From positions 1 through 64,000 of the forward strand of contig JAVJTA010000003.1 of assembly GCA_040219135.1 (NCBI GenBank): a stretch of DNA of 64,000 nt. Direction: 5' to 3'. Under the pieces are notes generated by a model that did not search any database, was not told where the DNA came from, and saw only the letters and a program-made list of their open reading frames with translations. Below are positions 58,623 through 64,000 of this stretch, piece after piece; position 1 is the stretch's first letter, and the number at the start of each line of letters is the position of its first letter. Origin of the DNA: UBA7803 sp040219135. GTDB lineage: Bacteria; Pseudomonadota; Gammaproteobacteria; Pseudomonadales; Azotimanducaceae. The position numbers and the translations under genes are program-made.

Positions 58623-59888
58623 TCACCGTCCTTCGGGCGGCGCGGGCACGAGTTCCGGCTCCGCGCAGTCGCTGCAGATCACGTCGGCCACGTCGCGGAA
58701 GTCGGCCAGGTCCGCCACCCAGTCGCGGATGCGCGCGCCGCCCACTTGAAACGTGTAGAACTCCGGACGCGCGAGAATCGTGTGGGATTCGCCGCCGGCG
58801 ACGTAGGCGCGGAAGTTGCTGACCTCGGCGCGTATGTCGGCGTGGTTGGCCAGCAGCGAATCGCGCAGCGTCTCCACGTCGCTGCCGCCCATGGCGAGAA
58901 AGCGTTTCTGCACCGCGTCTTCGGCGGCGTCGTACTCGGCGAACAGAATTTCCGGATGGCGTTTTGCAGCGACGACGTAGAGCTGTTCGTAGGTGAAGTC
59001 GTCTTCGCTCAGGTCGGCGAATTCCGGGTACTGGCGCAGGTGGTCCAGGGTGCCCCAGAGTTCCAGCCGCGTGGCGTTGACCTCGCCGCCACCGCGCCGA
59101 TAACCGCCGTGCGGTCGCTCTGCGACCGCCAAGCGGTTATCTCTTCGATAACCGCCGGCGCCATCGCCAAGCTGGGCGATGCGCGCATCCGGGTAGTGAT
59201 CGGCGATCTTCCACGCGTAGTAGGGCGACGGAATCGCGCCGGCGCTGGAACCGGTGACGAAGATCTCGTCCGGGTCGCCGAAGTGATCGTAGGTCCAGTC
59301 GAGGGCCGCCTGGGCGTTGACCACGCCTTTGTGCTGGATGGTGACGGGGTGAGCGTCGTGAGAAGGCACCGCGTCCTGCTCACCCTGTGCGGGTGCCGCC
59401 TCCCGCGCCGGCGCCTCGTAGGTGGCGACGTTGTTGCCGAGGTGCACGTCGGCGCTGCAGTACGGTGCTACCACCACGCTGTAGTCGGCAAACGGATTCT
59501 CCGGATTGTCGAACTCGAAGATGCCGCCGTAGCGGTCCATCTCGTTGGTTTCGACCGTGGGCTTGTAGCTTGGATCCAGATGCAGATCGCAGCTCGCGCC
59601 GAACCAGCAGGCGCCGCCGCCCTGGAAGTACACGAGCAGTTTCGCCGGGTCGCCGGGCCGGACGAAGAAGCGGTAGGGCGAGCCGTCGGAGCAGGCGGTG
59701 TCGCCGCCGGGTTCGAAGACGTTCCAGCCCGGGACCAGGCCGGCCAGCGGATCGGCAATCGCCGGGTCGGGGTCCGTCGCCGGGTAAGGCGTGGCGTGGC
59801 CGGGATCGTCGGTTGCCTGGTCGCCGGTCTCGCCGCAGCCGGCGAGCGCGAGGCCGAGCAGCGCCCCGGCGACGAATCTCAGCACCAT
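58623..59888 (-). CDS. Pectinacetylesterase-family protein (exported) with in-frame insertion
   Basis: 421 aa. Signal peptide with lipobox-like LALAGC at about residue 18. The family motifs are LLVYFQGGGACW, VVVAPYCSADVHLG and the nucleophile region FVTGSSAGAIPSPYYAW. Near residues 245-268 the segment GGYR is duplicated around a 16-codon REP-like palindromic insertion that keeps the frame. Substrates in bacteria are unknown; related proteins are broad serine hydrolases. Transcribed upstream of the MFS transporter gene. Confidence 0.85.
   Translation of the reverse strand: MVLRFVAGALLGLALAGCGETGDQATDDPGHATPYPATDPDPAIADPLAGLVPGWNVFEPGGDTACSDGSPYRFFVRPGDPAKLLVYFQGGGACWFGASCDLHLDPSYKPTVETNEMDRYGGIFEFDNPENPFADYSVVVAPYCSADVHLGNNVATYEAPAREAAPAQGEQDAVPSHDAHPVTIQHKGVVNAQAALDWTYDHFGDPDEIFVTGSSAGAIPSPYYAWKIADHYPDARIAQLGDGAGGYRRDNRLAVAERPHGGYRRGGGEVNATRLELWGTLDHLRQYPEFADLSEDDFTYEQLYVVAAKRHPEILFAEYDAAEDAVQKRFLAMGGSDVETLRDSLLANHADIRAEVSNFRAYVAGGESHTILARPEFYTFQVGGARIRDWVADLADFRDVADVICSDCAEPELVPAPPEGR
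59100..59140. repeat. REP-like palindrome inside a coding sequence
   Basis: ATAACCGC-cgt-GCGGTCGC-tct-GCGACCGC-caa-GCGGTTAT is a perfect nested dyad. It is flanked by a direct repeat CGATAACCGCC at 59098-59108 and 59146-59156, 48 bases apart, so the insertion keeps the reading frame of the esterase gene. The inner GCGGTC/GACCGC matches the hairpin at 1674-1689. Confidence 0.75.
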
Positions 59889-59993
59889 GGTTCTCTCCCA
59901 GGTTCCTTCTGCGGGTGGTTGAGCCTACCGAAATGCGGCGCAAGTCTCATCCGCCCGCTATATTGGTTGGTCCACGTCCAGGGAGGTACCGCG

Positions 59994-60776
59994 ATGGCCA
60001 GCCACATACGCTACGAGGTCGATGAAGCGATCGCCACGATCACCATCGACCGCGCCGAAAAGAAGAACGCCATGACCTACGCCATGCTCGGCGAGTTCAT
60101 CGACGCCGTGGCCCGCGCCGGGGAGGACGGCGACGTCCGGGTCGTGATTCTCACCGGCGTGCCGGGCGCGTTCTGCGCCGGCACCGACCTGGCGGATCTG
60201 GCGACGATTCCGGGCGCCGAGCGCGGCCTGCGCGGCAGCGCCGAGGATCACGACCGCTGGTGGCCGCTGGTGGCGTGCCCGAAACCGGTAATCGCCGCTA
60301 TCGACGGACCGGCGGTGGGAATGGGGGCGGAATTCACCTCCCAGTGCGACATCCGGATCGCCACCCCGCGGGCGCGCTTTGCCTGGAACTTCGCCCATCG
60401 CGGGCTGGTTCCCGACACCGGTGCCGGAAGCTGGCTGCTGCCGCGGCTGATCGGCCCGGCCCGCGCGCTGCGTCTGCTCTACACCGGCGAGTTCCTGAGC
60501 GCCGACGCGGCGCTCGAGCTCGGCTACCTGGATGCACTGGTCGACGCCGACGCGCTGCAGTCGCAGGCGCGCCAGCTGGCCCATGCCATTCTGCAGGGAT
60601 CACCGTTCTCCCACGCACGGATCAAGGCGCTGGTCTACGAAGGACTGGGCACGGACGTGGGCGGGCACATGCAGCGCCATACGAAGGCACTGGCTGAGTG
60701 CTTCAAGAGCGCCGATCACCAGGAGGGCGTGGCCGCATTCCTCGAACGGCGTCCGGCGAAGTTCACGGGAGCCTGA
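59994..60776 (+). CDS. Enoyl-CoA hydratase/isomerase family protein
   Basis: 260 aa. ITIDRAEKKNAMTYAMLGE, VVILTGVPGAFCAGTDLADL (oxyanion strand), then AIDGPAVGMGAEFTSQCDIR and RFAWNFAHRGLVPDTGAGSW, where the acidic residues of hydratases would lie. GGGAGG precedes ATG 59994. It is a single gene between the esterase and the phaC operon. Different from the copy at 36227; the chain-length preference cannot be told. Confidence 0.92.
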   Translation: MASHIRYEVDEAIATITIDRAEKKNAMTYAMLGEFIDAVARAGEDGDVRVVILTGVPGAFCAGTDLADLATIPGAERGLRGSAEDHDRWWPLVACPKPVIAAIDGPAVGMGAEFTSQCDIRIATPRARFAWNFAHRGLVPDTGAGSWLLPRLIGPARALRLLYTGEFLSADAALELGYLDALVDADALQSQARQLAHAILQGSPFSHARIKALVYEGLGTDVGGHMQRHTKALAECFKSADHQEGVAAFLERRPAKFTGA

Positions 60777-60813
60777 GCCAGGAGGGCGGAGCGGCCCACT
60801 AGACACACCCGTA

Positions 60814-61404
60814 CTACAGCAGATCGGTGAGTCCGTAGGCTTCCATCTGGGCCTGGAACCGCTCGACGTCGTGGCACAGCACCACGAGATCGTGTTTGGT
60901 GCCGTCGGCGTCCCGCACGTGGTCCTTGAGCAGTGCCTCGGCCTTGAATCCCATCTCCTCGAACACCGCGATGGCGGCCTTCTGATCGACGGTCATCTGC
61001 GCGACCAGTTTTTCCAGGCCGTGGCTGAGAGCGATCAGGAAGCTTTCCTGGATGAGCACCCGGCCGAGCCCGCGGTCGCGGCCCTGGGCGGATACCAGCA
61101 CCCGCAGCTCGCCGACGTGGGGCGAGAACGACAGCTCGTCGCGAACCACCGCGCTGCAGCCGATGATGGTGCCGGCTTCGCGGGCGATGAGGCTGGTGAT
61201 GTGGCCGGCCTCGATCTCGGCGGACCACGCCGCCAGCACCTTCGGATGGGTGATGTCGCGGCGCAGGAACAGCAGGTCGTGGGTGGGCAGGCCCTTGGCG
61301 AAGTTCAGCATCTCCGGGCCGTCGTCACCGCTCATCAGCGCCAGGCTGACCTCACCCCGGGCGATTTCCACCGTGCGCGGATAGCGCTCGCTGAGCGCGC
61401 TCAC
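60814..61404 (-). CDS. GNAT-family N-acetyltransferase coupled to phaC
   Basis: 196 aa. YPRTVEIARGEVSLALMSGD, ITSLIAREAGTIIGCSAVV and the acetyl-CoA region VLVSAQGRDRGLGRVLIQES give the fold. DQKAAIAVFEEMGFKAEALL is the closing helix. The chosen GTG start overlaps the phaC stop by four bases (GTGA), so translation is coupled. The frame continues to 61443. A link with PHA metabolism is contextual only. Confidence 0.82.
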   Translation of the reverse strand: MSALSERYPRTVEIARGEVSLALMSGDDGPEMLNFAKGLPTHDLLFLRRDITHPKVLAAWSAEIEAGHITSLIAREAGTIIGCSAVVRDELSFSPHVGELRVLVSAQGRDRGLGRVLIQESFLIALSHGLEKLVAQMTVDQKAAIAVFEEMGFKAEALLKDHVRDADGTKHDLVVLCHDVERFQAQMEAYGLTDLL

Positions 61405-62480
61405 GTGGAACGCTCCGCGAGCCAGTGGTTGAGCCTGGGCCACATGCGGCGCACGGCGTTCGGGCCGGCGATCAGGCTCACGTGTCCGCCTTTGAGCACG
61501 AGCTCCTCCTTGTCCTGGGATCCCACCAGCTCGAGCAGCGGTTTGCTGGCTGCGTAGCTGACGATGTGGTCGTGTTCCGCCATGGCGACCATGATGGGGA
61601 CGGTGATGTTCTTCAGGTCGGCCCTGCGCCCGCCCACCATGAGTTCACCTTTGAACAGCTTGTTGCCCCACATCAGCTCCTTGGTGGTCTGGCGGAAGTA
61701 CTCGCCGGCCAGGGGCAGGGTCTCGTTGCCCCAGCGCTCGAACGCGCGGAAGGACTTGACGAAATCGTCGTTCCAGATCTGTTCCCAGACCCGGATCTGG
61801 CCGGCAGCGCGCTGCGCCGGCCGCAACATCTCGAAGGAGGCGGTGACCACGTCCTCGGGCACGATGCCGAGGGTGTCCACCAGCCGATCGACGTCGAAAT
61901 GCTTCTCGTCGGACCAGATCCGGGTGAGGCCCATCTCCGACCAGTCCACGGGCGTGGTGAGGCACGCGAGGTTCTTCATCGGCCCGTCGGTATGGGTGGC
62001 GGCGTAGATCAGCGAGAGCACGCCGCCCATGCAGTAGCCGACGATGGAAATGTCCTCCTCGCCCGAGTCGCGCTGCACCTCGCGGACACAGGTGGGAATG
62101 AAGTCCTGCGTGTAGTCGGCGAGGTCGAGGTTCTTTTCCTCCGGCCGTGGCGGCTCCCAGTCGATGACGTAGACGTCGAAGCCGTTCTTCAGCAGGTATT
62201 CGACCATGCTCTGACCGGGCGCGAGGTCGAACACGTAGGCCTTGTTGGTGGTGGCCATGACCAGCAGCACCGGGATCCGGTAGATCTCGTCGGCCTGGGG
62301 CAGGTAGTGGTACAGGCGCAGGGTTCCACGCTCGTACAGCGTCTCTTTCGGGGTGAGGCCGACCGCCGGTGCGGGCGAGGTGATGAATTCCAGGCCCTTG
62401 ACGCTGCGCAGGATCGCCTGGTCGACGATCTCGCGGACCCGCTGGGTGGTGCTTGGTTCCGGGGTTTCCGTGGTGCTCAT
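61401..62480 (-). CDS. phaC: Poly(R)-hydroxyalkanoate synthase subunit PhaC (class III type)
   Basis: 359 aa, the length of class III PhaC. It polymerises hydroxyacyl-CoA into storage polyester. The lipase-like box is GYCMGG with Cys150 as nucleophile, followed by Asp304 (AEHDHIV) and His333 (KGGHVSL). RIPVLLVMATTNKAYVFDL and WGNKLFKGELMVGG are typical. It follows a short PhaE-like gene by 16 bases and is coupled to a GNAT gene. Confidence 0.93.
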   Translation of the reverse strand: MSTTETPEPSTTQRVREIVDQAILRSVKGLEFITSPAPAVGLTPKETLYERGTLRLYHYLPQADEIYRIPVLLVMATTNKAYVFDLAPGQSMVEYLLKNGFDVYVIDWEPPRPEEKNLDLADYTQDFIPTCVREVQRDSGEEDISIVGYCMGGVLSLIYAATHTDGPMKNLACLTTPVDWSEMGLTRIWSDEKHFDVDRLVDTLGIVPEDVVTASFEMLRPAQRAAGQIRVWEQIWNDDFVKSFRAFERWGNETLPLAGEYFRQTTKELMWGNKLFKGELMVGGRRADLKNITVPIMVAMAEHDHIVSYAASKPLLELVGSQDKEELVLKGGHVSLIAGPNAVRRMWPRLNHWLAERST

Positions 62481-62496
62481 GCTCGTGCTCCCTGAT

Positions 62497-62880
62497 TCAC
62501 TGTCCGGCGCTCGCGGAAGGTGGCTTGCGGGTGCGCGGCGGACCCTTGCGCGGCCGCGGCGCGGCGACTCCGGCGGCCTGGGCCAGTTCGTCGAGGCGCT
62601 GCTCCATGCGCGCCAGGCGCATGTCCAGCTCGTGCACCGTCTCGCCCAGGCGCAGCACGTCGTCGCGGCTGGGCAGATTGACGTTGGCCAGGCTCTTCGC
62701 CATGGCGTCGGCGAAAGACTTCTGCATGGTCAGCTGGGCGTTCTGGAACTGGTTCATGGTGCGACTGAATTCGTCGGTACCCATGAAGCGGTTGGCCAGC
62801 GCGTCGAAGCCGCGCTCCCACTCGGTGACCAGCTCGCGGAACCGTTCCAGGGGATCCGGTGGCGTTTCTCGGTCGCTCAT
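62497..62880 (-). CDS. Short PhaE-like PHA synthase partner
   Basis: 127 aa, far shorter than class III PhaE (about 350 aa). FRELVTEWERGFDALANRF and MNQFQNAQLTMQKSFADAM are helical; NLPSRDDVLRLGETVHELDM with RLARMEQRLDEL resembles the C-terminal coiled region of PhaE. The end is Pro and Lys/Arg-rich. Position just before phaC supports a partner role. GNAT and PhaC follow in the same operon. Confidence 0.7.
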   Translation of the reverse strand: MSDRETPPDPLERFRELVTEWERGFDALANRFMGTDEFSRTMNQFQNAQLTMQKSFADAMAKSLANVNLPSRDDVLRLGETVHELDMRLARMEQRLDELAQAAGVAAPRPRKGPPRTRKPPSASAGQ

Positions 62881-63085
62881 AGTCGTCTTCCGATGGTGGT
62901 CTTCCGAAGGGCTGATTCCCGTCCCGGGACTGGAAAAGAAACCTTACTCCCTCCGGCTTCCGGAGCAAAGCCCGGTCCACGCAAACTCCGTAACAGCCCT
63001 CATCGCACTGGGTCAGCCGGTGTGCGATCGTGCTGCTCCGGATAATCCTGATCCCGCTTGACCGTGACGAACTGGAGGAATGACG

Positions 63086-63652
63086 ATGATGCCAAGCCCT
63101 GTCGCGCACGCCGCTCTGGCCCTGCTGGCGACGCTGCTCGCGTCCTGTGCCGCCGCCCCCCGGGTGGAGGTGGCGCGGGCGCCGGGTACGGATTTCCTGG
63201 ACTACGACACGTTCACGTTCCACCAGCCTCTCGGTACGGACCGTGAGGGCGGGATGCGGACCATACTCAGTCAGAACCTGACCCGGGCAGCCCGGACCGA
63301 GCTCGAGGCACGGGGCTACCGCTTCGTCGACGGGGACGCCGATCTGGAGGTCAACTTCTTCGTCGAATCGAAAGAGGTGATCGAGGGCCTGGCCCGGCGT
63401 CCCGGGGTCGACTTCGGCTACGGTGTGTTCCATCGCCACTACGGAGTCTGGAGCGACTACGACACCGAGGTCCGTCAGGTCACCGAGGGCACGCTGCACG
63501 TCGACGTGATCGATGCCGCACAGAACACGCTGGTCTGGGAAGGCGTGGCCCGCGCGCGGGGTTCCGACGCGGAGTTCGCCTTCGAACCGGAAGGCGTGCG
63601 TGCGGCGGTCTCCAGAGTTTTCGCCGCGTTCCCGCGGCAGCCTGCCGGTTGA
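63086..63652 (+). CDS. DUF4136 domain lipoprotein
   Basis: 188 aa. Signal peptide with lipobox LLASC at about residue 18. DYDTFTFHQPLGTDREGG, ELEARGYRFVDGDADLEVNF and EGTLHVDVIDAAQNTLVWEG are the DUF4136 signature. ATG 63086 is chosen because GGAGG ends seven bases upstream; an ATG at 63080 is too close to it. Probably exported to the outer membrane; function unknown. Confidence 0.88.
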   Translation: MMPSPVAHAALALLATLLASCAAAPRVEVARAPGTDFLDYDTFTFHQPLGTDREGGMRTILSQNLTRAARTELEARGYRFVDGDADLEVNFFVESKEVIEGLARRPGVDFGYGVFHRHYGVWSDYDTEVRQVTEGTLHVDVIDAAQNTLVWEGVARARGSDAEFAFEPEGVRAAVSRVFAAFPRQPAG

Positions 63653-63655
63653 ACC

Positions 63656-64000
63656 TCAGGGGCTGAATTCCAGGGTCCTCGTGGAGCGGGCGCTGGCCAC
63701 GACCGCGTCGCGTTCGAACCAGGCCGGCTTGTAGCGCCGGTCGGCGAACAGCCGGGCCTGATCGAAGTAGTGGGGCGAATCGGGGTCGGCGCTGGCGCCG
63801 AACACCAGAATCGACTTCGTTTGCGGCCGTTCGGCGAATTCCACCAGGGAAACGTACGAATGCCCGGCGATGCCGTACATGCGCGGATCGCCGTCTCCCG
63901 GTCTGGCGTAGAAGTTGAAAATCGTGCCGAACGGGTTTCCCGGACCCCCGGCGATGGGCAGGCTCGGCGCGGCGTCATCGAAAGGCTCGGCGCCGCCGCT
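63656..64000 (-). CDS. Penicillin-acylase (N-terminal nucleophile hydrolase) family protein, 3' end only
   Basis: The last 114 codons of a gene that continues beyond the window. GGPGNPFGTIFNFYARPGDG leads to GIAGHSYVSLVEFAE and ILVFGASADPDSPHYFDQAR, which is the C-terminal end of penicillin/acyl-homoserine-lactone acylase proteins. The nucleophile and the propeptide are outside the window. Convergent with the DUF4136 gene. Confidence 0.85.
   Translation of the reverse strand, partial: SGGAEPFDDAAPSLPIAGGPGNPFGTIFNFYARPGDGDPRMYGIAGHSYVSLVEFAERPQTKSILVFGASADPDSPHYFDQARLFADRRYKPAWFERDAVVASARSTRTLEFSP

Overview
The window is visibly GC-rich, densely coded DNA that reads like a Gammaproteobacterium. 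The clues are a long (533 aa) Pseudomonas-type isocitrate lyase, the PAPS-type sulfate reduction genes cysJ-cysI-cysH, an adjacent L,D-transpeptidase/M15 peptidase pair like E. coli ycbB-ycbK, a short phaE-like/phaC pair, and a lone MSHA-like prepilin. The lineage below class cannot be fixed from sequence alone.

Layout. 0.2-8.5 kb is a minus-strand block: the cysJIH sulfate-assimilation operon, then a lipoprotein-like glycerophosphodiesterase, a GMC oxidoreductase and an N-acyl-D-amino-acid deacylase. 8.6-10.5 kb reads forward (VOC protein, amidohydrolase, a 53 aa DUF6435 protein). 10.5-13.1 kb is a minus-strand locus of ECF sigma factor, zinc-binding anti-sigma, HvfX/DoxX membrane protein and an HvfA-type secreted peptide with EGKCG repeats. 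The DUF692/DUF2063 enzymes that normally modify such peptides are absent from the window. 13.2-15.4 kb mixes small genes with decayed ones.

15.6-19.9 kb is the main accessory island: a small integron-type cassette array without an integrase (CALIN-like). Three minus-strand cassette genes (GFA-family, cupin, acetyltransferase) are each followed by attC material. One attC (19187-19282) is intact. Another is split cleanly by a complete IS1111-type element (17310-18686), and a frameshifted, truncated relative abuts another attC box. The 3' non-coding region of the complete IS carries short matches to both of its junctions and to the attC target, as expected if it encodes a guide (seek/bridge) RNA.

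20-32 kb holds a TetR regulator, an epoxide-hydrolase-like protein, a stand-alone LigD-type polymerase domain, an MDR reductase, a dihaem cytochrome c overlapping a PQQ dehydrogenase, nitronate monooxygenase, isocitrate lyase with a promoter-overlapping dyad, a winged-helix/TPR regulator and a decayed membrane gene. 32-45 kb carries a gamma-synthase family PLP enzyme, a Yip1 protein, an outer-membrane barrel, a prepilin, acyl-CoA and serine-hydrolase genes, two PhyH dioxygenases with a GST, and the bkd E1alpha-E1beta-E2 operon. 45-49 kb includes a membrane pair and a second decay zone (TetR tail, truncated protein, broken LysR). 49-64 kb has methyltransferase and kinase-like genes, a quinoprotein-cytochrome fusion lipoprotein, a histone-deacetylase-family hydrolase, the peptidoglycan pair, an MFS transporter, a pectinacetylesterase-family protein with an in-frame REP-like insertion, a second enoyl-CoA hydratase, the phaE-like/phaC/GNAT operon, a DUF4136 lipoprotein and the 3' end of a penicillin-acylase family gene.

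Together these suggest a heterotroph using fatty and branched-chain acids (bkd, two hydratases, glyoxylate bypass, PHA storage) with periplasmic quinoprotein oxidation. No rRNA, tRNA or CRISPR was recognised.
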